From Nonlabens sp. Ci31 (GTDB taxonomy: Bacteria; Bacteroidota; Bacteroidia; Flavobacteriales; Flavobacteriaceae), in the NCBI RefSeq assembly GCF_012974865.1, contig NZ_CP043633.1, forward strand, positions 2,601,501 through 2,665,500: a stretch of DNA of 64,000 nucleotides, read 5' to 3'. The position numbers and the translations under genes were made by a program. How positions within the stretch are numbered: the first letter of the stretch is position 1; every line of letters begins with the position of its first letter. The notes beneath the pieces are model-generated. The model was not told the DNA's origin, did no database searches, and worked only from the letters and a program-made list of their open reading frames with translations. Positions 9,490 through 18,375 of this stretch are shown piece after piece.

Positions 9490-11034
9490 TTGAAAATCTT
9501 AAGCGCAAAACAACTGGCAGAGGCCGATCAGTCTACGATTAGCAAACAACAAATCTCTAGTATCAAATTGATGGAACGGGCAGCAACTCTTGTTTTTGAA
9601 AGAATTCATCAGCGATTAAATGCTGCCCCAGTTCCTGTAAAGATATTTTGTGGAATAGGTAATAATGGGGGCGATGGTCTTGCTATAGCTCGGCACATGA
9701 TGGAGCATGGTTATCAAGTGACTGTTTATGTGACCAATTGTAGTAAAAAAAGATCGCCTGATTTTCTAGTAAATTATAATCGTATGAAAGAGGTGACCAA
9801 AGACTGGCCCATTTTATTGAGTTGTAAAGAAGATTTTCCAGAAATAACACCTCAAGACATTGTTATAGATGCCATTTTTGGAACAGGAATCAATAGAGCA
9901 TTAGAGGGATGGATGGCCGATTTGATCCACTATATAAGTGAATCTAAAGCTTTTAAAGTCTCCATCGATATGCCTAGTGGCTTGTACGCAAATACAGCTC
10001 ATCAACCAGAAGATGCTATTCTAAAAGCAGATCATACGTTTACATTTCAAACACCTAAATTGTCGTTTTTTCTTTCTGAAACAGCCAGTTACGTAGGTAC
10101 TTTTGAAATAATCGATATAGGGCTAGACCCTGAATATTTAATAGGAATTGCTCCACTGGCAGAATTAATTGATAGAGAAGCCGCTCAAATTAGGTACAAG
10201 GCTCGGGAGAAATTTACCTATAAAGGAGACTATGGTCATGTACTTACTTTTGCAGGTAGTAAAGGTAAGATGGGTGCTGCGGTTCTTTGCGCGGGTGCTG
10301 CCATTAACTCTGGAGCAGGAAAGGTGACTGCTTACTTACCAGAAGGGGGGAATAATATTTTGCAGACTTCCTTGCCAGAAGTGATGACTTTGTTGGGCGA
10401 TGGAAATGACTTTATTACAGATTTTAATCATCATCTGAAGGGGACTGTTTTGTGCATTGGACCTGGAATAGGAACAGAGAAGGATACAGTTTCCGCTTTC
10501 GCGAAAGCGATAAAACAACAAACAACACCCGCAGTAATAGATGCAGACGGAATAGTTATCCTAGCCCAACACCCAGAACTATTAACAACATTGCCCAAAG
10601 ATTCTATCCTAACTCCTCATGATGGTGAATTAAAACAGCTTATCGGGGGATGGAATAATAGCTATGAGCGATTGGAAAAAGTGCAAGAATTTTCTAAGAA
10701 ATACCATTTAATTCTTGTCTTGAAAGGTGCGCATACCCTTATCATATCTGGGTCAAGTATGTTTATCAATGATACGGGTAATCCAGGAATGGCCACTGCT
10801 GGCAGTGGAGATGTATTAGCGGGTATTATGGCTTCTTTTCTAGCGCAGGGATATGATCCACTTACAGCAGCTACTTTCTCTGTTTATATACATGGAGCAA
10901 GTGGCGATCTTGCAGCACAGACCTATGCTCATGAAGGTTTAAAGGCATCTGTGATATCTAATTTTATTGGCCCCAGTATACTTCAGCTATTTAGAAACCC
11001 ACCGCAAGAGCAAGATCAAGAGCAAGAACAATAA
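9490..11034 (+). CDS. nnr: Bifunctional NAD(P)H-hydrate epimerase / ADP-dependent NAD(P)H-hydrate dehydratase
   Basis: 514 residues. It repairs damaged NAD(P)H: the N-terminal YjeF_N half epimerises R/S-NAD(P)HX and the C-terminal carbohydrate-kinase-like half dehydrates S-NAD(P)HX back to NAD(P)H using ADP. N-domain: MERAA near residue 28, GIGNNGGDGLAIARHM near 55, AIFGTGINR near 114, SIDMPSGLYA near 158. C-domain: FAGSKGKMGAA near 256, CIGPGIGTE near 320, DADGIVIL near 347, and the GNPGMATAGSGDVLAGI nucleotide site near 433. The start codon is TTG at 9490. A copy of the dispersed palindrome encodes SAFAKA at residues 335-340, between the two conserved blocks. The C-terminus is a Gln/Glu-rich tail (QEQDQEQEQ). 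Confidence 0.95.
   Translation: MKILSAKQLAEADQSTISKQQISSIKLMERAATLVFERIHQRLNAAPVPVKIFCGIGNNGGDGLAIARHMMEHGYQVTVYVTNCSKKRSPDFLVNYNRMKEVTKDWPILLSCKEDFPEITPQDIVIDAIFGTGINRALEGWMADLIHYISESKAFKVSIDMPSGLYANTAHQPEDAILKADHTFTFQTPKLSFFLSETASYVGTFEIIDIGLDPEYLIGIAPLAELIDREAAQIRYKAREKFTYKGDYGHVLTFAGSKGKMGAAVLCAGAAINSGAGKVTAYLPEGGNNILQTSLPEVMTLLGDGNDFITDFNHHLKGTVLCIGPGIGTEKDTVSAFAKAIKQQTTPAVIDADGIVILAQHPELLTTLPKDSILTPHDGELKQLIGGWNNSYERLEKVQEFSKKYHLILVLKGAHTLIISGSSMFINDTGNPGMATAGSGDVLAGIMASFLAQGYDPLTAATFSVYIHGASGDLAAQTYAHEGLKASVISNFIGPSILQLFRNPPQEQDQEQEQ
10494..10509. repeat. Dispersed palindrome inside nnr
   Basis: CGCTTTCGCGAAAGCG, an exact copy. It is read in frame as Ala-Phe-Ala-Lys-Ala within the dehydratase domain. 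Confidence 0.9.
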
Positions 11035-11112
11035 TAATTTATAGTTTCTTACTTTAGGATTTGGTGCTTGATGTAATTATTATATATTTAAAAGCAAAAG
11101 TTATTCTTATCT

Positions 11113-11167
11113 TCAAATGAGATAATAAGTTCCTTTGAGGCTATTTACTGCGATTGTCAAATGAGAT
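11113..11167 (+). repeat. Two direct repeats TCAAATGAGAT upstream of cphA
   Basis: The 11-mer occurs at 11113-11123 and again at 11157-11167, 44 bp apart, which is about four helical turns. It sits 35-90 bp before the cphA start codon in the promoter region. Same-face spacing suggests a possible operator; this is inference, and no regulator is identified. Confidence 0.4.
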
Positions 11168-11201
11168 GATGTAATTCTTAAACGATCAAACCAACAACCC
11201 T

Positions 11202-13844
11202 ATGAATATACGTGAAATAAATGCTATGAGAGGACCTAATTACTGGTCCATAAGACGCCATAAACTTATTGTAATGGTTTTGGATTTGGGAAAAATGGAA
11301 GAGTTTCCTACTAATAAAGTACCGGGGTTTTCAGAGCGATTAAAAAAGATGTTTCCCACTATGTACTCACACCGCTGTTCTGAAGGTTGTGAAGGTGGTT
11401 TTTTTATGCGGGTTGACGATGGGACCTGGATGGGGCACGTCATAGAACATATTGCGTTAGAAATTCAGACCATTGCAGGAATGGATACGGGTTTTGGAAG
11501 GACACGTGGTTATGGGGAAGAAGGTGTTTACAATGTTGTGTTCTCCTACATGGAAGAAAGTGTTGGTCGTTATGCAGCAGAAGCTTCCGTAAAAATATGT
11601 AATGCATTAATCGCTGCAGAAGATTATGATCTCAATGACGACATACAAAGAATGCGCGAATTGCGCGAAGCAGATCGCCTAGGTCCTAGTACGGGTTCTA
11701 TTGTGGAAGAAGCAGAATCAAGAGGCATTCCATGGATCAGGTTGAATAAATATTCTTTGGTGCAGTTGGGTTATGGAGCAAATCAAAAACGTATTCAGGC
11801 TACTGTTACTAGTGAGACAAGCAGCATAGGTGTAGAGCTGGCTTGTGATAAAGAAGATACTAAATACCTATTAGAAAGGGCAGAAGTTGAAGTGCCTTGT
11901 GGAGATATTATACGTAGAGAGAGCAGCTTAGAAGATGCTTGTAAATACGTAGGTTACCCGGTTGTTATTAAGCCTATAGACGGAAATCACGGTCGTGGAA
12001 TTACAGTGGACATACAAAACTACGAAAGTGCTTTAGTGGCTTTTAACCATGCAAAAGAGAGTTCTCGAAGTGGAGCAATAATAGTTGAAAAATTCATTAA
12101 AGGCGAGGATTACCGTTTGTTAGTTATTAATAATAAACTGGTTGCTGGAGCGATTAGAACTCCTGCACATGTTGTAGGTGACGGAAAATCAACTGTACAA
12201 GGATTAATAGATAAGGTAAATAGTGATCCGCGTCGTGGTTATGGTCATGAAAATGTACTGACTCAAATCACTGTAAATGAGTTGACACAAACTATTATAA
12301 AAGCTGCCGGTTATACCTTAGAGTCTGTTATAGCTCTAGGCGAAAGATTGATTTTAAAAGATACGGCAAACTTAAGTACAGGAGGAACTGCTGAAGATAT
12401 CACCGATATCATTCACCCTGCTAATGTGAGTATGGCAGAGCGTATTTCAAAAATTATCGATTTGGATATTTGTGGAATTGATATCATGACAACAGATATT
12501 TCACAACCATTATCTGAAACAGGTGGAGCGGTATTAGAAGTAAATGCGGGTCCTGGATTTAGAATGCACTTGGCACCCACCAAAGGATTACCTCGTAATG
12601 TTGCTGCTCCTGTTATTGATAAATTATTTCCAAACAAAGGAGATACGGGTCGCATTCCTATTATCGCTATAACAGGTACTAATGGAAAAACAACCACGTC
12701 ACGTTTGATTGCGCATATTGCAAAAATGAATGGCTATCGCGTAGGCTATACCACCAGTGATGGGGTGTATATCCAAAACCGTTTATTAATGACTGGAGAT
12801 TGTACAGGCCCTGCCAGCGCAGAGTTTGTTTTAAAAGACCCAACGGTAAATATGGCGGTATTAGAATCTGCTCGTGGTGGTTTATTACGTGCTGGTCTGG
12901 GTTTTAAAAAATGTGATGTAGGTATTGTTACCAATATCGCTGCAGACCATTTAGGCTTAAAAGGAATCCATACCATCGAGCAACTCGCTAGAGTAAAAGG
13001 AGTTATCCCAGAAACCGTTTTGCCAGATGGATATGCAATATTAAATGCCGATGATGATTTGGTATACGAAATGAGACGCACTGTTGAATGTAATGTCGCT
13101 TTATTTTCTATGGATGAAAATAACCCTAGAATTAAAGCTTTGCAAAGATTGAATGGTATTACGGCTGTTTATGAAGAGGGTTATGTCACTATTTGTAGAG
13201 GAGAGTGGAAAATGCGACTGATGAAAGCAGAGCACATTCCATTAACTTTTGGTGGGAAAGCTAAGTTTATGATTCAGAATGTACTTGCTGCTATTCTTGC
13301 AGCTCATGTACAAGGAATGAGTAACGAAGATATCAAAGCAGCTTTAGAAACTTTTGTGCCTTCTCCATCACAAACTCCAGGACGTTTAAATCTATTTAAG
13401 TTCAGCAAGTTTGATATTCTATTAGACTATGCCCACAATGCTGCAGGTATGCGCGCGTTAAAAGATTTTATAGATGAGCTAGATGCTACTGTCAAAGTTG
13501 GAATTATAGCAGGAATAGGCGACAGACGAGAAGAAGATAATAATGAAATGGGCGCTATTGCTGCCGAAATGTTTGATGAAATTATCATTAGACAAGATAA
13601 ACGTTTGAGAGGAAAGACAGAGCAAGAGCTTATAAAGATGCTGGATGATGGGATTAAAAGTCAAGACCCCAATAAGAAGACCACTATTATTCCTTCTGAA
13701 AGTGAAGCTATTAAATACGCTGTTAAAAATGTAGTAGAAGGATCTCTTATTGTTTTGTGTAGCGACGTTGTTCCAGATGCATTAGAGCTTGTAAAAGAAT
13801 TGAAGGAGATGGATAATAGGGGGGAATTGCATTTGTTGGATTAA
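11202..13844 (+). CDS. cphA: Cyanophycin synthetase
   Basis: 880 residues, the usual length. CphA builds cyanophycin (multi-L-arginyl-poly-L-aspartate) by adding Asp and Arg in turn, each with ATP. Domains in order: N-terminal cyanophycin-specific domain (about 1-160, with a WMGHVIEHIALEIQ motif), ATP-grasp domain (about 210-480, with VVIKPIDGNHGRGIT and LEVNAGPGFRMH), and a Mur-ligase-like domain (about 485-880) with the P-loop GTNGKTTT near 491 and LLDYAHNAAGMRALKDF near 748. The ATG at 11202 begins MNIREINAMRGPNYWS, a typical CphA start. Downstream on the same strand lies the isoaspartyl peptidase and then, past an insertion element, cyanophycinase on the other strand. Confidence 0.96.
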   Translation: MNIREINAMRGPNYWSIRRHKLIVMVLDLGKMEEFPTNKVPGFSERLKKMFPTMYSHRCSEGCEGGFFMRVDDGTWMGHVIEHIALEIQTIAGMDTGFGRTRGYGEEGVYNVVFSYMEESVGRYAAEASVKICNALIAAEDYDLNDDIQRMRELREADRLGPSTGSIVEEAESRGIPWIRLNKYSLVQLGYGANQKRIQATVTSETSSIGVELACDKEDTKYLLERAEVEVPCGDIIRRESSLEDACKYVGYPVVIKPIDGNHGRGITVDIQNYESALVAFNHAKESSRSGAIIVEKFIKGEDYRLLVINNKLVAGAIRTPAHVVGDGKSTVQGLIDKVNSDPRRGYGHENVLTQITVNELTQTIIKAAGYTLESVIALGERLILKDTANLSTGGTAEDITDIIHPANVSMAERISKIIDLDICGIDIMTTDISQPLSETGGAVLEVNAGPGFRMHLAPTKGLPRNVAAPVIDKLFPNKGDTGRIPIIAITGTNGKTTTSRLIAHIAKMNGYRVGYTTSDGVYIQNRLLMTGDCTGPASAEFVLKDPTVNMAVLESARGGLLRAGLGFKKCDVGIVTNIAADHLGLKGIHTIEQLARVKGVIPETVLPDGYAILNADDDLVYEMRRTVECNVALFSMDENNPRIKALQRLNGITAVYEEGYVTICRGEWKMRLMKAEHIPLTFGGKAKFMIQNVLAAILAAHVQGMSNEDIKAALETFVPSPSQTPGRLNLFKFSKFDILLDYAHNAAGMRALKDFIDELDATVKVGIIAGIGDRREEDNNEMGAIAAEMFDEIIIRQDKRLRGKTEQELIKMLDDGIKSQDPNKKTTIIPSESEAIKYAVKNVVEGSLIVLCSDVVPDALELVKELKEMDNRGELHLLD

Positions 13845-14107
13845 TTGATTTGATGAGTTAAAAATTAAAGTCAAAATAAAAATAAAGCGATGCCAGTTCG
13901 AGCGATACTAGAAAACGATTTATGAAAGGAAACTCAGTTTGACTTTTTTGAAAATGGAAACATCCGGAATTCCGCCTTTAATGCCCGTAAGAATCTTGTG
14001 GCAATGGTCGGGGAAGGAAGCGGTATAGGAATAAAGAAGTAGAAGGCTAAACTCATGTTCGGTTAAACAAATGAACAGGTACAGTCTAAAAAAAATAAAA
14101 ACAAGGA

Positions 14108-15040
14108 ATGAACAACACATTTTCTATTGCCATACACGGTGGTGCTGGCACATTAGTAAAAGGAATGATGACTCCAGATTTAGAGTCAAGATATAAGAAT
14201 GATTTAAAGACTGCAATGCTTGCTGGATATGCTGTTTTGGAAGCAGGTAACACAGCAGTAGAAGCAGTAGAAGCAGCAATAATTGTTTTGGAAAACTCGT
14301 CATTATTTAATGCGGGAAAAGGAGCTGTATTTACAGCAAATGGAACCCATGAAATGGATGCCAGTATTATGGATGGTAAATCTTTAAACGCTGGTGCGGT
14401 TTCTTTAATTACTGGAATCAAGAATCCGGTAAGTCTTGCTAGAGATGTTATGGAAAAAAGTGAACATGTCTTTTTAGCTGGTGAAGGAGCTCATGAATTT
14501 GCTAAGGAATTGAATTACAATTTTAAAGATGCGGCCTATTTTCATGACGAATTTAGATACCAACAATGGATTGAAATCAAAGACACTGATAGTTTTCAGT
14601 TGGATCATTCTACAAAAAAAGACTCCAAATTTGGCACTGTAGGGGCCGTTGCTTGTGATAAACATGGCAATATAGCCGCTGCTACATCTACTGGAGGAAT
14701 GACTAATAAAAAATGGGGTCGAGTAGGAGACAGTCCTATGATCGGTTCTGGTAATTACGCTAATAATAAAACCTGTGCGATTAGTTGCACAGGGAGCGGG
14801 GAGTTTTTTATACGTGGCGTTGTTGCTTACGATGTTGCCTGTCTTATGGAACACAAAGGAATGTCTGTAGATGAAGCAGCTCAAGAAGTAATTCATAAAC
14901 GCATTCTAGAAATAGGTGGCGACGGTGGGTTAATCGCAGTGGACTCAAAAGGAAATATCTCCATGCCTTTTAATACAGAAGGAATGTATCGGGCTCATAA
15001 ATCTTCCACTGGTGAGGAAGGTATTTCTATTTATAAGTAG
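14108..15040 (+). CDS. iaaA: Isoaspartyl peptidase / plant-type L-asparaginase
   Basis: 310 residues of the Ntn-hydrolase asparaginase-2 family. The precursor cuts itself to alpha and beta subunits in front of a catalytic Thr, here Thr177 in KFGTVGAVACD; the substrate-binding signatures are GGAGTL near residue 12, NAGKGAVFTANGTHEMDAS near 68 and the glycine-rich TGSGEFFIRGV segment. Such enzymes split beta-aspartyl dipeptides, and the position behind cphA points to the beta-Asp-Arg released by cyanophycinase as substrate. The 263 bp between cphA and this gene show no convincing ORF. Flavobacterial asparaginases of this family can be exported, but no signal peptide is visible here, which suits cytoplasmic cyanophycin turnover. 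Confidence 0.93.
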   Translation: MNNTFSIAIHGGAGTLVKGMMTPDLESRYKNDLKTAMLAGYAVLEAGNTAVEAVEAAIIVLENSSLFNAGKGAVFTANGTHEMDASIMDGKSLNAGAVSLITGIKNPVSLARDVMEKSEHVFLAGEGAHEFAKELNYNFKDAAYFHDEFRYQQWIEIKDTDSFQLDHSTKKDSKFGTVGAVACDKHGNIAAATSTGGMTNKKWGRVGDSPMIGSGNYANNKTCAISCTGSGEFFIRGVVAYDVACLMEHKGMSVDEAAQEVIHKRILEIGGDGGLIAVDSKGNISMPFNTEGMYRAHKSSTGEEGISIYK

Positions 15041-15131
15041 AAGTTGCGACTAATAACCCCTGTATTTGTATTGGAGACCTTTGAAAAGGAAGTTTTATTA
15101 AGGTAAATTTAAATGGTAAATGGGATACGAG

Positions 15132-15139
15132 TATATTTG
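15132..15139 (+). promoter_or_regulatory. -7 box TATATTTG upstream of the alpha/beta hydrolase
   Basis: It matches TAnnTTTG and lies 11 bp before the start codon, predicting a leader of only about 5 nt. It suggests the hydrolase has its own promoter rather than reading through from the isoaspartyl peptidase gene. Confidence 0.45.
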
Positions 15140-15150
15140 CAACAGACCCT

Positions 15151-15936
15151 ATGCTACACCATTATACATATTTAAACGAAAACACCACCAAGTGGGTGAG
15201 TTTTGTGCATGGCGCTGGTGGAAGCAGTTCCATTTGGTTTCGTCAAATACGAGCTTTTAAAAAAGAGTTCAATGTTTTGGTATTAGACCTTAGAGGTCAT
15301 GGAAACAGTAAGCCTGTATTAAAAGATACCTTTAAGGAGGACTATACTTTTGACGTTATTACAGATGATATTATTGAAGTATTGGAACACTTGGATATAA
15401 AGAAATCCCATTTTATTGGAATTTCTTTGGGGACCATTTTGATCCGTAATTTGGCTGAAAAAAGACAAGATCTAGTGGAGAGCATGGTAATGGGTGGCGC
15501 TATTTTGAAATTAAATGTTCGTTCTCAGGTTTTAATGCGAGTTGGTAACATTTTTAAGTCTGTTGTCCCTTATATGATCCTTTACAAACTCTTTGCATTC
15601 ATCATTATGCCAAAGAAAAACCACAAGGAATCTAGAATGCTTTTTGCAAACGAGGCTAAAAAACTATACCGAAAAGAGTTTATCAGGTGGTTTAAATTAA
15701 CGGCAGAAATTAATCCGCTGTTGCGTTTATTTAGAGCTAACGACATTCAAATTCCTACCTTATATGTTATGGGAGCACAAGACCATTTGTTCTTGCCTTC
15801 TATTAAGAGGGTGGTAAAAGAACACGTGCAGTCTTCTTTGTATGTAGTAGAAAACTGCGGCCATGTTGTCAACGTGGAGCAACCTGAAAATTTCAATATA
15901 AAGACTATTGATTTTTTGAAAGCGATACCTTCTTAA
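15151..15936 (+). CDS. Alpha/beta-fold hydrolase
   Basis: 261 residues. The oxyanion-hole HGAGGSS lies near residue 20, LDLRGHGNS near 46, the nucleophile elbow GISLG (Ser catalytic) near 91, an acid in GAQDHLFLP near 208 and the catalytic His in NCGHVVNVEQP near 232. This is the full Ser-Asp-His set of the family; the substrate is unknown. No signal peptide, so cytoplasmic. It sits between cyanophycin genes, but the family is too broad to infer a role in that pathway. The insertion element starts about 130 bp after its stop. Confidence 0.85.
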   Translation: MLHHYTYLNENTTKWVSFVHGAGGSSSIWFRQIRAFKKEFNVLVLDLRGHGNSKPVLKDTFKEDYTFDVITDDIIEVLEHLDIKKSHFIGISLGTILIRNLAEKRQDLVESMVMGGAILKLNVRSQVLMRVGNIFKSVVPYMILYKLFAFIIMPKKNHKESRMLFANEAKKLYRKEFIRWFKLTAEINPLLRLFRANDIQIPTLYVMGAQDHLFLPSIKRVVKEHVQSSLYVVENCGHVVNVEQPENFNIKTIDFLKAIPS

Positions 15937-16064
15937 AATACTTAAAAAAGAAATTAATTTTTAAAGTTCTTACCTGTTTGTTTATAAGTGAGTAGCTATG
16001 ATCAATAGCTTATTTATTGATTACTAGCTAAATCTAATGTTCTTCAATATTTTTGATGTTTGCA

Positions 16065-17124
16065 TTAGGGATTGTAGTGGCATCCTTTTTATAGGTGAGT
16101 GTCTTGAATAACTAAATATTTTATAAATAAAAAGATTGAGTTACACACTTAGCATCTGTTTTATATCTTTATGATAAATTGGTTTAGCTATTACCATTCT
16201 TTCTATTGTTTTATGGAATATGCTCTGTTTGGATTGAGATCGATTAATTCTAAAACAGAATTCGTCAAAGTAGCTTTGCACATGCCATTTACTAACATGT
16301 GTAGGTATTGCTCTCAACCAAGATTTTAACTGCATAATTACAACATGTAGTTCTTTAAAATTACTTCCGTTATTACTTAGTTTCTGCTCTATATCATAAT
16401 TCTTTTTAAGTGGAGCATAACCTCTCCATTTATCGGTAACTATTTTTGCAGAGGGATCTATATGTTCTTCAAATATTGGAGTTAGTGATTTAGCTGAGTA
16501 ATCATCTATAGACTTCACATAAACTCTTTTGATTTTATGTTCGGCGCTCAGTTCTACCGCTATCACTGCTTTTTTCTTTTTTGAATCGTAACTTCTACCT
16601 TGCTTGCCTTGTTCTTTTCCCCCTACGGTAAATTCATCTACATGAACTATTTCGGTTAGAGGATATTTTTGACTGCTTTTCATTGACTTTCTAACTTTCT
16701 GCATGAAATACCAAGCGGTACCTTGACGGATATCAAATCGCTTTCCCATTTGAACACTGGAAACACTCTTGGTACTAGTACTCATTTCAAACACAACGCA
16801 GAATGCCTTTTGCAAACCAAATTTAACCTTATGAAACAAGGTGTTTGCAGTGGCGCTTTCAACGTGATTGCAACTGTAACAGTGATATCTATAACCAGAT
16901 TTTTCACAGCCCTTAGTGTGACCACATTTTGTACATGTAAAACCATCCTGCCATTTTATTTTTGCTAAATATGCTTTACAAGCATCATCATCTGGCAGTT
17001 CTTTCACAAAACTCAGTATATTTTGACCTTTAAATACTTCCATAACCCGTGTTATTAATGATAACAAGATACGGAAACTATATGACTAACTCAATAAAAA
17101 GATATAACGGAAAGACCGACCTTA
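16065..17124 (-). mobile_element. IS1595-type insertion sequence (approximate limits)
   Basis: About 1.06 kb around one transposase gene. Limits are tentative: a 5-bp direct repeat TTGCA flanks the proposed ends (16060-16064 and 17125-17129), and the ends carry only weak inverted similarity (a shared CTTTTTAT followed by GAGT). IS1595 elements usually leave 8-bp duplications, so the exact boundaries are uncertain. The length fits the family. It separates the two arms of the cyanophycin locus. Confidence 0.6.
16141..17043 (-). CDS. IS1595 family (ISXO2-like) transposase
   Basis: About 300 residues from the ATG at 17043 (MEVFKGQNIL); an ATG eight codons upstream is also possible. An N-terminal zinc ribbon, CTKCGHTKGC...YHCYSCNHVES, lies near residues 35-60. 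The ISXO2-like DDE nuclease domain follows: VHVDEFTVGG (first Asp) near 135, DKWRGYAPL (second acidic site) near 205 and HVSKWHVQSYFDEFCFRIN near 250. The frame is intact, so the element may be active. It moves DNA by cut and paste or copy and paste within the cell. Orientation is opposite to cphA. Confidence 0.92.
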   Translation of the reverse strand: MEVFKGQNILSFVKELPDDDACKAYLAKIKWQDGFTCTKCGHTKGCEKSGYRYHCYSCNHVESATANTLFHKVKFGLQKAFCVVFEMSTSTKSVSSVQMGKRFDIRQGTAWYFMQKVRKSMKSSQKYPLTEIVHVDEFTVGGKEQGKQGRSYDSKKKKAVIAVELSAEHKIKRVYVKSIDDYSAKSLTPIFEEHIDPSAKIVTDKWRGYAPLKKNYDIEQKLSNNGSNFKELHVVIMQLKSWLRAIPTHVSKWHVQSYFDEFCFRINRSQSKQSIFHKTIERMVIAKPIYHKDIKQMLSV

Positions 17125-17191
17125 TTGCACGCTAGTGTGATAAGTGAATGCCATGGGAAATCATATAATTGTTATTTAAACAGATTTTCTA

Positions 17192-18076
17192 TTAAATAAA
17201 AGGAGCTTCTATAGGAAGAACGGTTACTCTTCTATTTTTAATATCGTATTGATCACTGTTGGATAACACGTGAATGGTCATATTTGCTATAGTCATAGGC
17301 GTCCCTTCTTCGAGAAGTTTTTCGTTGTTGTGAGATAGTGAACTTCCGTCAAAAACAATCACCATCCCAGAACCTATAACGGTACAATGTGTGCCCTGTT
17401 TAATAATCACTCCTGTGTCCTCAGCAAGGCCTATTCCTAATAGATGTGGAAACTTTGCAATAGCTTCAGACTGACGTCCAAAACGACCTCTTTTTATAAA
17501 ATGGGTATCTATGATTAGTTCAGGTATCAGGCTCAAGCCTTTACGCATTCTAACAGCACCTTTTATAAAAGACTCTGTTGCACTGCCACCTGAAATCATT
17601 TCATTAGACATAGCCATAGCGCCAGCGCTGGTGCCAGCGATTACAAAACCAGTTTCATTTTTATAACGATCTATTAATATATCGTGAATAGTGGTACCGC
17701 CTATCTTTTGTGTAATTTTAGACTGATTACCCCCAGAAAACATAATACAGTTGGCCTTTTTTATGATGTCTATGGAAGACTGCTTTTCAGAATCTTCTTT
17801 TGACCTAATATCTAGCACTGTAACATTTTTACAACCTAAGGTATCAAATGCTTCTAAATAATTAGCGCCAACTTCAACCGGTATACTTGATGCGGTAGGG
17901 ATCACTACAATATTTGCATCAGTACCACCGGATTCCTGCACTACATGAAAGAGAATCCCATCTTCTACAAATTCTAACGTGTACTGTTCACTGTCTTCTA
18001 TTCCTTTATCTTCATTTCCACCTATTGGTATAAGTGTTCCTTTAGGAAATAGGATATTATCTTTATTCTCATTCAT
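17192..18076 (-). CDS. cphB: Cyanophycinase
   Basis: 294 residues of the peptidase S51 class, cytoplasmic. It cuts cyanophycin to beta-Asp-Arg dipeptides. The nucleophile is Ser150 in the GTSAGAMAMS elbow; FSGGNQ near residue 113 and the KGAVRMRKGLSLIPELIIDTHF block, ending RGRFGR, are standard for the family. The gene is on the opposite strand from cphA and separated from the rest of the locus by the insertion element. A TATTTTTG promoter box lies only 4 bp upstream of the ATG, so the transcript may be leaderless. Confidence 0.95.
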   Translation of the reverse strand: MNENKDNILFPKGTLIPIGGNEDKGIEDSEQYTLEFVEDGILFHVVQESGGTDANIVVIPTASSIPVEVGANYLEAFDTLGCKNVTVLDIRSKEDSEKQSSIDIIKKANCIMFSGGNQSKITQKIGGTTIHDILIDRYKNETGFVIAGTSAGAMAMSNEMISGGSATESFIKGAVRMRKGLSLIPELIIDTHFIKRGRFGRQSEAIAKFPHLLGIGLAEDTGVIIKQGTHCTVIGSGMVIVFDGSSLSHNNEKLLEEGTPMTIANMTIHVLSNSDQYDIKNRRVTVLPIEAPFI

Positions 18077-18080
18077 TATG

Positions 18081-18088
18081 CAAAAATA
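18081..18088 (-). promoter_or_regulatory. -7 box TATTTTTG immediately upstream of cphB
   Basis: On the minus strand TATTTTTG ends 4 bp before the cphB ATG. If used, transcription would start at or next to the start codon. Confidence 0.45.
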
Positions 18089-18375
18089 ATTTTTTTAAGT
18101 TGGAAACGCAGCTGTAACTCATAAGATTTAAATAGAAATAATGAGCAATTTCTTGCTGCTCTTTATTAATTCGTATCTTATTGAAACCAACAATGGAGTT
18201 TATAGGAACTCTGTAATTCTATTGACGGATGAACTCCAATCGATTTTTTTTAGAGATTTAATATAATTTAGGTCTAAAATATTGAATATCCTTAATTATT
18301 AAGGCATAAGAAGAACAATTGCTATGATAGAGTTGATCTTTTTGTTTAATATTACACCGTCTAAACAGCCTAAAA

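Noticed and set aside
13920..14120. 66-codon minus-strand ORF between cphA and iaaA
   Set aside because: No family match or start context, and it runs into the antisense of the isoaspartyl peptidase start; the 263-bp gap shows no convincing gene.
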